Assembly: GCA_910588625.1 (NCBI GenBank)
Contig: CAJUQN010000011.1
Coordinates: forward strand, 1-55,821
DNA from: an uncultured Oscillospiraceae bacterium
GTDB taxonomy: Bacteria > Bacillota > Clostridia > Oscillospirales > Oscillospiraceae
DNA length: 55,821 nucleotides
Direction of reading: 5' to 3'
Shown: in pieces, positions 42,185 to 50,907 of the stretch
Layout: each line of letters begins with the position of its first letter
Position numbering within the stretch: position 1 is the stretch's first letter
Notes under the pieces: model-generated
Told to the model about the DNA's origin: nothing
Database searches by the model: none
The model's input: the letters and a program-made list of their open reading frames with translations, nothing else
Program-made: the position numbers and the translations under genes

Positions 42185-43558
42185 ATGACCATTCAAGAAA
42201 CTGTCGCCGCCCAGCGCCGATATTTTCACACCGGCGCCACCCTGCCCGTCGCCTTCCGCCTGGAGATGCTCCGCCGTTTGCGCGGCGCGGTGAAGCGTTA
42301 CGAGACTGATATCGCCCGCGCCCTCACCGCTGACCTGGGTAAGAGCGCCTATGAGGGCTTCATGTGCGAAATTGGCCTGACGCTCACCGAGCTGACCTGG
42401 ACGCTTAAGCACACCCGCTCTCTGGCTAGGGAACACACCGTCCACACTCCCCTGGCCCAATTCGCCGCCCGGAGCTATCAAAAGCCCTCTCCCTATGGTG
42501 TCACCCTCATTATGAGCCCCTGGAATTACCCCTTCCTGCTCACCATTGATCCGCTGGCCGGCGCCATCGCCGCGGGCAACACCGCTGTGGTCAAGCCTAG
42601 CGCCTACTCTCCCGCCACCAGCGCGGTCATCGCCAAACTGCTGAAGGAGTGCTTCCCGCCCGAATATGTGGCGGTGGTCACCGGCGGCCGGCAGGAAAAC
42701 GCCGCTCTGCTGGAGCAAAAGTTTGATTTTGTATTCTTCACCGGCAGTCAAACCGTTGGAAAAGAGGTCCTGCGGCACACAGCGGAGCACCTCACCCCCG
42801 CCGTGCTGGAGCTGGGCGGCAAAAGCCCCTGCATCGTGGACGCCACAGCAAAAATCCCCCTCGCCGCCCGGCGCATCGCCTTCGGCAAGTTCCTCAACTG
42901 CGGCCAGACCTGTGTGGCCCCGGACTATGTTCTCTGCCACAAGAGCGTCAAGGACCGGCTGGTCAAGGAGCTGTGCCGCCAAATTCAAACCCAGTACGGA
43001 GACGACCCCCTGCAAAACCCCGATTATGGTAAAATCGTCAACGAAAAGCACTTTGACCGGCTTCTGGGCCTGATCGAGCCCGAAAAAGCGGCCATCGGCG
43101 GGCACTCCGACCGGGACGCCCTGCGCATCGCCCCCACCGTGCTGGACAACGCCGCTTGGGATGACCCGGCCATGGCCGACGAGATCTTCGGTCCCATCCT
43201 GCCCATCCTCACCTTTGACCGTTTCGAGGAGGTATACGCCGCCCTGGCAGACCGCCCCCTGCCCCTGGCCTTCTACCTCTTCTCCGAAGACCGGGCCCGC
43301 ATCCGGCAGGTCATGAACCGGACCCGCTTCGGCGGAGGCTGTGTCAACGACGTGATCATCCATCTGGCCACCTCTGAGATGGGTTTCGGCGGCGTGGGCG
43401 AGAGCGGCATGGGCGCTTATCACGGCAAAATTGGCTTCGAGACCTTCTCCCACACCAAGAGCATCGTGGACAAAAAGACTTGGATGGACTTGCCCATGCG
43501 TTACCAGCCCTATCGAAAAGGGATCTACGGCAAGCTGCTCCATCTGTTCTTGCGGTGA
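42185..43558 (+). CDS. NAD(P)-dependent aldehyde dehydrogenase, class-3-like
   Basis: 457 residues. The fold's marks are MSPWNYPFLLTIDPLAGAIA (coenzyme site), FFTGSQTVGKEV, LELGGKSPCIV (catalytic Glu) and NCGQTCVAPDYV (catalytic Cys), with EIFGPILPI and EMGFGGVGESGMG further on. The short length and lack of the usual N-terminal extension resemble class 3 and fatty-aldehyde enzymes such as AlkH. ATG 42185 has AAGGAG at 42171-42176. The substrate is unknown. It stands alone between a terminator and the riboflavin operon promoter. Confidence 0.9.
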   Translation: MTIQETVAAQRRYFHTGATLPVAFRLEMLRRLRGAVKRYETDIARALTADLGKSAYEGFMCEIGLTLTELTWTLKHTRSLAREHTVHTPLAQFAARSYQKPSPYGVTLIMSPWNYPFLLTIDPLAGAIAAGNTAVVKPSAYSPATSAVIAKLLKECFPPEYVAVVTGGRQENAALLEQKFDFVFFTGSQTVGKEVLRHTAEHLTPAVLELGGKSPCIVDATAKIPLAARRIAFGKFLNCGQTCVAPDYVLCHKSVKDRLVKELCRQIQTQYGDDPLQNPDYGKIVNEKHFDRLLGLIEPEKAAIGGHSDRDALRIAPTVLDNAAWDDPAMADEIFGPILPILTFDRFEEVYAALADRPLPLAFYLFSEDRARIRQVMNRTRFGGGCVNDVIIHLATSEMGFGGVGESGMGAYHGKIGFETFSHTKSIVDKKTWMDLPMRYQPYRKGIYGKLLHLFLR

Positions 43559-43597
43559 GGAACAAGTCCGGCGGGCGAAAAAATTATGTCAGACGTC

Positions 43598-43626
43598 TTG
43601 ACAAAGGCCCGCCGGACGAGTATACT
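43598..43626 (+). promoter_or_regulatory. Promoter of the riboflavin operon
   Basis: TTGACA at 43598-43603 and TATACT at 43621-43626 with a 17-base spacer, just before the FMN riboswitch. Confidence 0.85.
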
Positions 43627-43645
43627 CGCTTTATAATTGAATCAT

Positions 43646-43754
43646 GATCTTCAGGGCGGGGTGAAATTCCCCACCGGTGGTAAAGCCCACGGGCCGAAAG
43701 GCAGACTCGGTGAAACTCCGAGGCCGACAGTATAGTCTGGATAAAAAGAAGATT
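43646..43754 (+). promoter_or_regulatory. FMN riboswitch (RFN element)
   Basis: The aptamer is complete: P1 from GATCTTC at the start and GAAGATTC at the end; conserved AGGGCGGGGTGAAATTCCCC, ACCGGTGGTAAAGCCCACG, GGCAGACTCGGTGAAACTCC and GGCCGACAGTATAGTCTGGAT. FMN binding should promote the terminator downstream and stop rib expression. Confidence 0.96.
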
Positions 43755-43795
43755 CGTGTGATGCGGGGAGTCTATCTACCGCGTTTATGGCTTTG

Positions 43796-43827
43796 CTCTG
43801 GAACGGTATTTTGTTCCAGAGTTTTTT
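43796..43827 (+). terminator. Riboswitch-controlled terminator
   Basis: A 9-bp stem (43796-43804 with 43813-43821) and TTTTTT. It is the off-state expression platform. A second perfect hairpin (43868-43876 with 43881-43889) lies closer to ribD. Confidence 0.85.
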
Positions 43828-43914
43828 GTGTCCATGGGTGTTAGGGGCTTTCTGTCCATATCCAATCCCTTGAACGATCACGTTCAAGGCATTTTGTGCT
43901 TTAGAGGTGATATT

Positions 43915-45018
43915 GTGAACGATCAGGACTATATGCGCCTGGCCCTGGAGCTGGCGGAGCGGGGCCGGGGCTGGACCTCCCCCAATCCCATGGTAGGGGC
44001 GGTCATCGTAAAGGATGGGCAGATCATCGGGCGGGGATGGCATGAGCGGTGCGGCCAGCCTCACGCGGAGCGCAACGCTCTGGCCTCCTGCGCCCAGGAC
44101 CCCAGAGGGGCGGAGCTGTACGTCACACTGGAGCCCTGCTGCCACCACGGGCGGCAGCCGCCCTGCACCGACGCCATTCTGGAGGCGGGCATACGCCGGG
44201 TGGCGGTGGGTTCCGGGGACCCCAATCCGTTGGTGTCCGGAAAGGGAATCCGCATTCTGCGGGAGCACGGCGTGGAGGTGGCGGAGGGCGTTCTCCAGGA
44301 GGAATGTGACAGGCTGAACGAGATATTCTTCCACTACATCCAAACCAAACGGCCCTTTGTGGTGATGAAATACGCCATGACCATGGACGGGAAAATCGCG
44401 GCCTATACCGGGGCCTCCAAATGGGTGACGGGGGAGGCGGCCCGAGCCCATGTCCAAGCGCAGCGCCACCGCTGTGCCGCCATTATGGCGGGGGTGGGAA
44501 CTGTGCTGGCGGACGACCCCCTGCTGACTTGCCGGATGGAGGGCGGCAAAAATCCCATTCGCGTCGTCTGTGACACTCACCTACGTACGCCCCTAACGGC
44601 TCAGGTGGTCATCACCGCGAAAGAGGCGCTTACTATTTTGGCCACCTGTTGTACGGACAGAAAAAAGCAGTCTGCCTATGAAAACGCCGGATGCCGCATT
44701 CTAGCGGTGGACGAGAAGGACGGTCACGTGGACCTGCGGCAGCTTATGGAAAAGCTGGGGCAGGAGCAGATCGACAGCGTCCTGCTGGAGGGCGGCGGCA
44801 CGCTGAACTGGGCCGCGCTGAAAAGCGGCGTGGTTCAGAAGGTTCAGGCCTACATCGCCCCCAAGCTGTTCGGCGGGCGGGACGCCAAGACCCCGGTGGA
44901 GGGACAGGGCGTCTCCTCCCCTGCTGAGGCGTTCCATTTGAAAAACACCGCCGTCACCCCATTGGGAGAGGACTTTTTACTGGAAAGCGAGGTGGAATAT
45001 GTTCACCGGGATCATTGA
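43915..45018 (+). CDS. ribD: Bifunctional riboflavin deaminase/reductase
   Basis: 367 residues. The deaminase half has the zinc site in QPHAERNAL and PCCHHGRQPPCTDAIL, acting on the diamino-pyrimidine product of GTP cyclohydrolase II. The reductase half (about 155-367) has KYAMTMDGKIA and the NADPH-site segment LLEGGGTLNWA. GTG 43915 is the likely start with GAGGTGA upstream; the frame is open to 43828 but the extra residues lie in the leader hairpins. It overlaps ribE by 20 bases. Confidence 0.95.
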   Translation: MNDQDYMRLALELAERGRGWTSPNPMVGAVIVKDGQIIGRGWHERCGQPHAERNALASCAQDPRGAELYVTLEPCCHHGRQPPCTDAILEAGIRRVAVGSGDPNPLVSGKGIRILREHGVEVAEGVLQEECDRLNEIFFHYIQTKRPFVVMKYAMTMDGKIAAYTGASKWVTGEAARAHVQAQRHRCAAIMAGVGTVLADDPLLTCRMEGGKNPIRVVCDTHLRTPLTAQVVITAKEALTILATCCTDRKKQSAYENAGCRILAVDEKDGHVDLRQLMEKLGQEQIDSVLLEGGGTLNWAALKSGVVQKVQAYIAPKLFGGRDAKTPVEGQGVSSPAEAFHLKNTAVTPLGEDFLLESEVEYVHRDH

Positions 45019-45646
45019 AGAAATCGGCGCCGTGGAGCGCATCAAAAAAGGCCAGCACTCCGCCGTCCTGACCATTCGGGCGGAGAACGTCCTGGAGGGC
45101 ACCAAAATCGGGGACAGCATCGCGGTCAACGGCATCTGCCTCACTGTCACGGCATTGGGCGGTGGGAGCTTTTCGGCAGACGTCATGCACGAGACGCTGA
45201 ACCGGTCTGCCATGGCGGGGCTGTCCCCCGGCACTCACATCAACCTGGAGCGGGCCATGCCGGCCGATGGGCGCTTCGGTGGGCACATCGTGGCCGGCCA
45301 TGTGGACGGCGTGGGGAAGATATGCCGCATCCGCCGGGACGATACCGCGATTTGGTACACAGTGACCGCCGTACCAGAGGTTTTGCGTTACGTGGTGGAG
45401 AAAGGCTCCATTGCCATCGACGGCGTCAGTCTCACCGTGGCGGCGGTGACGGAGGCGGACTTTTCCATCTCCGCCATTCCCCACACTGTGGCGCAAACCG
45501 TTCTGCGGGAGCGCAAGGAGGGTGATTTGGTGAACCTGGAGACGGACGTCATCGGAAAATATGTGGAGAAGCTGCTGCACCCCACGCCGGAACAGCAGAC
45601 AAGCAGCACCATTACCCGGGAATTTTTGACCCGGTACGGATTTTAG
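44999..45646 (+). CDS. ribE: Riboflavin synthase alpha chain
   Basis: 215 residues that dismutate two lumazines to riboflavin. Two similar barrel halves are visible, each opening with a FTGI/GHIV-type start: MFTGIIEEIGAV with DSIAVNGICLTV, and GGHIVAGHVDGVG with SIAIDGVSLTVA. Length fits the family. It starts within the ribD 3' end and is 11 bases before ribBA. Confidence 0.95.
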   Translation: MFTGIIEEIGAVERIKKGQHSAVLTIRAENVLEGTKIGDSIAVNGICLTVTALGGGSFSADVMHETLNRSAMAGLSPGTHINLERAMPADGRFGGHIVAGHVDGVGKICRIRRDDTAIWYTVTAVPEVLRYVVEKGSIAIDGVSLTVAAVTEADFSISAIPHTVAQTVLRERKEGDLVNLETDVIGKYVEKLLHPTPEQQTSSTITREFLTRYGF

Positions 45647-45657
45647 GAGGGCTGACA

Positions 45658-46857
45658 ATGGCACCATTCAACACGGTCGAGGAGGCGCTGGACGATCTGC
45701 GTCAAGGCAAAATCATCCTGGTGACGGATGACCCGGAGCGGGAAAACGAGGGCGATTTCATCTGCGCCGCCCAGTTTGCCACCACCGAAAACATCAACTT
45801 CATGGCTACCCACGGTAAAGGACTCATCTGTATGCCCATGTCCGAGGAATATGTGGAACGGTTGAAAATCCCTCAGATGGTGCGCACCAACACCGACAAC
45901 CACGAGACCGCCTTCACCGTCTCCATCGACCACGCATCCACCTCCACCGGCATCTCCGCCGCAGAGCGGTCCGTCACCGCCATGGCCTGCGTGGCAGAGA
46001 ACACCAAACCGGAGGATTTCCGCCGTCCGGGGCATATGTTCCCCCTGCTGGCGAAAAAGAACGGGGTCTTGGAGCGGGAGGGCCACACCGAGGCCACCGT
46101 AGACCTGTGCCGCCTGGCGGGCTTGAAGGAGTGCGGGCTTTGCTGCGAGATCATGCGGGAGGACGGCACTATGATGCGAACCCCCGAGCTGATGGAGCTG
46201 GCCCGCCGCTGGGACATGAAGTTTATCACCATCAAAGACCTGCAAAACTACCGCAAGTGCCACGAGCAGCTGGTGGACCGGGTAACCACCGTGAAGCTGC
46301 CCACCCAATATGGCCAGTTCACCGCCCACGGCTTCGTCAACCGCCTAAACGGCGAGCACCACGTGGCCTTGGTGAAGGGCAATATCGGCGACGGCCAGGA
46401 TGTGCTATGCCGGGTCCACTCCGAATGCCTCACCGGGGACACCTTCGGCTCCCTGCGCTGTGACTGTGGCCAGCAACTGGCCTGTGCCATGACCCAGATC
46501 GAAAAAGAAGGCCGGGGCATTCTGCTGTATATGCGCCAGGAGGGCCGGGGCATCGGCCTAATCAACAAGCTGCGGGCCTACGAGCTCCAAGAGCAGGGCA
46601 TGGACACTCTGGAGGCCAATCTGGCCCTGGGCTTCGCCGGGGATGAACGGGAGTATTACATCGGCGCACAAATCCTGCGGGAGCTCGGGGTCAAGAGTAT
46701 GCGCCTGCTGACCAACAACCCGGACAAGGTGTATCAGCTCTCCGAATTCGGGCTGGAGATCACTCGGCGGGAGCCTATCCAAATGGCGGCCACCGCCCAC
46801 GATCTGTTTTACCTGCGGACCAAACAGGCCCGGATGGGACATATTTTGAGCTACTAA
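45658..46857 (+). CDS. ribBA: Bifunctional DHBP synthase / GTP cyclohydrolase II
   Basis: 399 residues supplying both precursors of the riboflavin pathway. The N-terminal half makes DHBP: DDPERENEGDF, DHASTSTGISAAERS and HTEATVDLCRLAG are the metal and substrate signatures. The C-terminal half is GTP cyclohydrolase II with the zinc cysteines in ECLTGDTFGSLRCDCGQQL and the RQEGRGIGL loop. GGAGGGCTGAC precedes the ATG. Confidence 0.96.
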   Translation: MAPFNTVEEALDDLRQGKIILVTDDPERENEGDFICAAQFATTENINFMATHGKGLICMPMSEEYVERLKIPQMVRTNTDNHETAFTVSIDHASTSTGISAAERSVTAMACVAENTKPEDFRRPGHMFPLLAKKNGVLEREGHTEATVDLCRLAGLKECGLCCEIMREDGTMMRTPELMELARRWDMKFITIKDLQNYRKCHEQLVDRVTTVKLPTQYGQFTAHGFVNRLNGEHHVALVKGNIGDGQDVLCRVHSECLTGDTFGSLRCDCGQQLACAMTQIEKEGRGILLYMRQEGRGIGLINKLRAYELQEQGMDTLEANLALGFAGDEREYYIGAQILRELGVKSMRLLTNNPDKVYQLSEFGLEITRREPIQMAATAHDLFYLRTKQARMGHILSY

Positions 46858-46878
46858 ACGCAGAAAGGAAGCATTATC

Positions 46879-47346
46879 ATGAAAACATTTGAGGGTAAAC
46901 TGGTATCCAAAGAAATCAAAGTCGGCATCATTGCCTCCCGGTTCAACGAGTTCATCACCTCCAAGCTGCTTGGCGGCGCCATGGATGGACTGCTCCGCCA
47001 CGACGTGCGGGAGGAGGACATCCATGTGGCCTGGGTGCCGGGGGCGTTTGAGATTCCGCTCATCGCCTCCAAAATGGCCAAGAGCGGGAAATATGACGCG
47101 GTGATCTGCCTGGGCGCTGTGATCCGGGGTTCCACCAGCCACTACGACTATGTGTGCAACGAGGTCTCCAAGGGCATCGCCACCGTGTCGCTGGAGACCG
47201 GCGTTCCGGTGATGTTCGGGGTGCTTACCACTGAAAACATCGAACAGGCCATTGAGCGCTCGGGCACCAAGGCCGGGAACAAGGGCTATGAATGCGCCGA
47301 GGGAGCCATTGAGATGGTGAACCTCATTCGGGCGCTGGAGGCCTGA
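46879..47346 (+). CDS. ribH: 6,7-dimethyl-8-ribityllumazine synthase
   Basis: 155 residues. Signature segments: ASRFNEFITSKLLGGAMDGL, VPGAFEIPLIASKMA, CLGAVIRGSTSHYDYV (with the catalytic His) and FGVLTTENIEQAIERSG. It ends the rib operon; no clear strong terminator follows, only an imperfect hairpin near 47367-47391. Confidence 0.96.
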   Translation: MKTFEGKLVSKEIKVGIIASRFNEFITSKLLGGAMDGLLRHDVREEDIHVAWVPGAFEIPLIASKMAKSGKYDAVICLGAVIRGSTSHYDYVCNEVSKGIATVSLETGVPVMFGVLTTENIEQAIERSGTKAGNKGYECAEGAIEMVNLIRALEA

Positions 47347-47409
47347 ATTAAACGCCAAAAACCAAGTGGACGGTCATCCATACGGATGGACCGCCCGTAA
47401 AACTCGGAT

Positions 47410-47985
47410 TCATTCGCTTATGATTTCGTTGATAATAGCTTGAATCTGTATCTGCATGGTATCCAGGCATGGGACCAGGCTGACTTCATCGTTGAGCAGG
47501 AGGGGAAACTCCGTACAGCCCAGAGCATCCGCTTCGATCTGTTCTTCTTCCCGTATACGGGATATGATTTTTATAAAGGATTTCAGCGTTTCGCTCTTCA
47601 CAATACCGCATTCCAGCTCTGACGCGATTTTTTCATTGACATACTGCATCTCCGCATCGGACGGCGCCAAGATTTCGATATGTCTCCGGAGAAAGGGCTG
47701 TTTGAAAAAGTCCCCGGTCATCGTGAACATGGTTCCTAGCAGGCCCATTTTCTTCAGATTTCTTCTCTCAGCCCGTCAAAAACGATATGAGGCGTATTGG
47801 CCGACAGGACCGCGAACTCGGTCCCTCCTCGTGCCAGATTATTGACGGCCTGAAGCAGATAATCCGTCAATTCATCATAGTTTTATTCCCCCTACAGCCG
47901 CAGGATATCAAGCACGCTCACACTTTCAATGGTCAAATTGGGGAATTTTCCAATCCTATTTTCCTTCGGGCTTCAAGATAAATTT
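47410..47985 (-). pseudogene. Decayed aspartate/glutamate racemase-family gene
   Basis: The longest piece (47410-47748, minus) reads MGLLGTMFTMTGDFF, LAPSDAEMQYVN and LGCTEFPLLL, which matches the C-terminal half of Asp/Glu racemases, including the second catalytic Cys motif (GCTE). Upstream, other frames give TDYLLQAVNNLARGGTEFAV, SANTPHIVFDGL (where the first catalytic Cys motif CNT appears as ANT) and LTIESVSVLDILRL, separated by stops and shifts. An internal deletion between FDGLREEI and MGLLGT is also likely. It is a broken racemase. Confidence 0.7.
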
Positions 47986-47989
47986 CCCC

Positions 47990-48018
47990 TTGACACCAGC
48001 ACGCTAAAGTGGTATAGT
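47990..48018 (+). promoter_or_regulatory. Promoter of the T-box/trpB2 unit
   Basis: TTGACA at 47990-47995 and TATAGT at 48013-48018 with a 17-base spacer. Confidence 0.85.
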
Positions 48019-48059
48019 ACACTCAATCAAACCTTTGAGAAAGTGTAAGTATGCTTGAC

Positions 48060-48302
48060 AGGTACCCCACAGAGAGCTCCTGGTGGTGGAAATGGAGCGG
48101 GGATGGCCGGGCGGAATGGGCTTTCGAGGGCGGACCGAACGGGAACCAAGTAGGCGAGCCGGAGGGGAACTCCGTTATCAAATCCGGCGTATGTTGGTAC
48201 GCGCAAAGAGGGCGTTTTACAGCGCCAAGCCGGGTGGCACCGCAGAAGTGATGATAAACGCTTCTGTCCCAGCACAAAATGCTAGGGACAGAGGCGTTTT
48301 TT
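48060..48302 (+). promoter_or_regulatory. T-box leader RNA, tryptophan type, with terminator
   Basis: The conserved T-box stretch GGGTGGCACCGC is at 48232-48243. The AG-rich stem I start (AGAGAG) is near 48071. A likely specifier TGG lies at 48117-48119 after GGAA. The bulge TGGC would pair with a GCCA end, which fits the G73 discriminator of bacterial tRNA-Trp. The terminator (48257-48270 with 48284-48296, then TTTTTT) forms unless uncharged tRNA binds. The specifier assignment is inference. Confidence 0.88.
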
Positions 48303-48339
48303 GTTTTCCTGTCCCGTCATTCAGAAAGGAGTAATCACC

Positions 48340-49710
48340 ATGAGCGAATCCAGTATTCCCTATAAAATCTATCTGTCTGAGGACGAGCTGCCCAAAGCCT
48401 GGTACAACCTGCGGTCCGACATGAAGAACAAGCCCGCCCCCTTGCTGAATCCCGGCACACTCCAGCCCATGACCGCAGCTGAGCTGGAGGGCGTGTTCTG
48501 CGACCAGCTGGTCAAGCAGGAGCTGGACAACGACACCCCATTCTTTGAAATTCCCACAGAGATTCGAGACTTTTACAAGATGTACCGCCCCGCCCCCCTG
48601 GTCCGGGCCTACTGCCTGGAAAAGGAGCTGGACACCCCAGCCAAAATCTACTACAAGTTCGAGGGCAATAACACCTCCGGCTCCCACAAACTGAACTCCG
48701 CCATTGCCCAGGCCTACTACGCCAAGCAGCAGGGTTTGAAAGGCGTCACCACCGAGACCGGCGCGGGCCAGTGGGGCACCGCTCTGTCTATGGCCTGCGG
48801 CTATCTGGGCCTGGACTGCAAGGTCTATATGGTGAAGTGCTCCTATGAGCAAAAGCCCTTCCGGCGGGAGGTCATGCGGGTCTACGGCGCCTCCGTCACC
48901 CCCTCCCCCTCCGAGACCACTGAGGTGGGCCGGAAAATTTTGAAGGAGTTCCCTGGCACCACCGGCTCCCTGGGCTGCGCCATCAGCGAGGCGGTGGAGG
49001 CGGCCACCTCCACCCCCGGCTACCGCTACGTGCTGGGCAGCGTGCTCAACCAGGTGCTGCTCCACCAGTCTGTCATCGGCCTGGAGGCCAAGACCGCCCT
49101 GGATAAGTACGGCATCAAGCCGGATATCGTCATTGGCTGCGCGGGCGGCGGCTCCAACCTGGGCGGACTCATCGCCCCCTTCATGGGCGAGAAGCTGCGG
49201 GGCGAGGCCGATTACCGCATCGTGGCCGTGGAACCCGCCTCCTGCCCCTCCTTCACCCGGGGCGAGTACCGCTACGACTTCTGCGACACCGGCATGGTGT
49301 GCCCGCTGGCGAAGATGTACACCCTGGGCAGCTCCTTCATTCCCTCCGCCGACCACGCGGGCGGCCTGCGCTTCCACGGTATGAGCTCCACCCTGAGCCA
49401 GCTCTACGCCGACGGCTATATGGAGGCCATTTCCGTCAAGCAGACCGACGTGTTCGCCGCCGCAGAGCAGTTTGCCCGGGTAGAGGGCATCCTGCCCGCC
49501 CCCGAGTCCAGCCACGCCATCCTGGCCGCCATGAATGAGGCCAAACGCTGCAAAGAGACCGGAGAGGAAAAGACCATCCTGTTTGGCTTGACCGGCACCG
49601 GCTATTTTGACATGGTGGCCTACGAGAAATTCCACGACGGCGTCATGGTCGATAACGTCCCCAGTGACGAGGATATTGCCAAGTCCTTGGCCCGGCTCCC
49701 CAAGGTTTAA
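48340..49710 (+). CDS. trpB: Tryptophan synthase beta chain, TrpB2 type
   Basis: 456 residues, the length of the TrpB2 subgroup (TrpB1 is about 400). The PLP lysine is in NTSGSHKLNSA, ETGAGQWGTALS is the catalytic segment, and GCAGGGSNLGG binds the PLP phosphate. The N-terminal YLSEDELPKAWYNLRSDM is a TrpB2 mark. ATG 48340 has AGAAAGGAG upstream. It makes tryptophan from indole and serine; with no trpA nearby it likely salvages indole. It is the only gene under the T-box. Confidence 0.93.
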   Translation: MSESSIPYKIYLSEDELPKAWYNLRSDMKNKPAPLLNPGTLQPMTAAELEGVFCDQLVKQELDNDTPFFEIPTEIRDFYKMYRPAPLVRAYCLEKELDTPAKIYYKFEGNNTSGSHKLNSAIAQAYYAKQQGLKGVTTETGAGQWGTALSMACGYLGLDCKVYMVKCSYEQKPFRREVMRVYGASVTPSPSETTEVGRKILKEFPGTTGSLGCAISEAVEAATSTPGYRYVLGSVLNQVLLHQSVIGLEAKTALDKYGIKPDIVIGCAGGGSNLGGLIAPFMGEKLRGEADYRIVAVEPASCPSFTRGEYRYDFCDTGMVCPLAKMYTLGSSFIPSADHAGGLRFHGMSSTLSQLYADGYMEAISVKQTDVFAAAEQFARVEGILPAPESSHAILAAMNEAKRCKETGEEKTILFGLTGTGYFDMVAYEKFHDGVMVDNVPSDEDIAKSLARLPKV

Positions 49711-49726
49711 CGAAACATTGCAAACA

Positions 49727-49762
49727 AAAACAGCGCGCGGGAAAGCTCCCGCGCGCTGTTTT
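49727..49762. terminator. Bidirectional terminator
   Basis: A perfect 16-bp inverted repeat (49727-49742 with 49747-49762) with A/T-rich ends, between the convergent trpB2 and glycerol dehydrogenase genes. Confidence 0.9.
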
Positions 49763-49773
49763 GATATGGTAAA

Positions 49774-50871
49774 TTACTCGCCCAGATAGAACCGACCGTA
49801 GCGGTCAGCAGCCAGAATCGCGGCGGCCACGGACTGCGGCGTGACGGGGAAGGGCATATTGTGCAGGGTATCTGTGGGGGCGCAGGCGGCCTCAGCCACA
49901 GCCATGACCTTCTCCGGCGTGACCTCCTTAATGCCCAGCTCACCCAGAGTGACGGGCAGGCCCAGGGACACGCAGAACTGGATGGTCTCCTCCAGCTCCT
50001 CCAGGGGCACGTTCTCCAGCACCAACTGGGTGATGGTACCGAAAGCCACCTTTTCACCGTGGTACATATGGTGGCACTCCTCCAGCACCGTCAGGCCATT
50101 GTGGATCGCATGGGCGCCGGCCAGACCGCCGCTCTCAAAGCCCAGGCCGCTGAGCAGGGTGTTGGCTTCGATAACCTTCTCCACGGCGGGGGTGCACGCG
50201 CCCGCCTCCAGAGCCAGCTTGGCCTTGAGCCCCTCGTCCATCAGGGTGTCCAGGCACAGCTTGGCCAGGGCCATGGCCGCGCCGGTGACCTGGCCGCCGG
50301 CGCAGTTGGATGCGCCGCTGATCTGGCAGGCGCGGGCCTCAAAATAGGTAGCCAGGGCGTCGCCCATGCCGGACACGGTAAGCCGCACCGGAGACTTGGT
50401 GATGATATCAGTGTCCATCAGCACCATGTTGGGATTGGCGGGCAGGAATAGGTATTCCTCAAACACGCCCGCGTCGGTGTAGATGACGGACAGGGCGGAG
50501 CAGGGCGCGTCGGTGGAAGCAATAGTGGGGCAGATGAGGACAGGGGTCTTTTTGTAGAACGCCACGGCCTTGGCGGTGTCCAGGGTCTTGCCGCCACCAA
50601 TGCCGATGACCAGATCACAGCCCTGGGATTCCATCACACCCTGGAGGCGGTTAATCTCGTTCTTGCTGCACTCGCCGTTGAAAAAGTCATAAACCGGGGT
50701 GCACTTAGAGCCCCCGAACCCGGCGTCCAGCGCGGCCTGAATACGCTTATAGCCGGAGTTGGAGATGAGGACCAGCGCCTTGGAGCCGTAGCCCTCGGCG
50801 TAGCCGCCCAGCTTGCTGATCTCGCCGGGACCCTGAACGTACTTGCTGGGATAGATCATGATCTTGGCCAT
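49774..50871 (-). CDS. gldA: Glycerol dehydrogenase (GldA-like, iron/zinc alcohol dehydrogenase family)
   Basis: 365 residues. NAD-linked oxidation of glycerol to dihydroxyacetone is typical. The coenzyme stretch is GIGGGKTLDTAKAVA, with STDAPCSALSVIY next; metal ligands are the Asp in SGMGDALATYFEA and the His residues in GAHAIHNGL and YHGEKVAFG. AGGAGG lies before the ATG on the minus strand. It follows the kinase-like gene by 36 bases and is probably co-transcribed with it. Confidence 0.9.
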   Translation of the reverse strand: MAKIMIYPSKYVQGPGEISKLGGYAEGYGSKALVLISNSGYKRIQAALDAGFGGSKCTPVYDFFNGECSKNEINRLQGVMESQGCDLVIGIGGGKTLDTAKAVAFYKKTPVLICPTIASTDAPCSALSVIYTDAGVFEEYLFLPANPNMVLMDTDIITKSPVRLTVSGMGDALATYFEARACQISGASNCAGGQVTGAAMALAKLCLDTLMDEGLKAKLALEAGACTPAVEKVIEANTLLSGLGFESGGLAGAHAIHNGLTVLEECHHMYHGEKVAFGTITQLVLENVPLEELEETIQFCVSLGLPVTLGELGIKEVTPEKVMAVAEAACAPTDTLHNMPFPVTPQSVAAAILAADRYGRFYLGE

Positions 50872-50907
50872 AGTAATATCCTCCTAAAAATAGTGTAGGG
50901 CTATTTT

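Noticed and set aside
42116..43543. 475-codon minus-strand ORF over the aldehyde dehydrogenase
   Set aside because: Antisense shadow; the plus-strand product has all catalytic motifs.
48217..49635. 472-codon minus-strand ORF over trpB2
   Set aside because: Antisense shadow; Gly/Ala-rich with no family.
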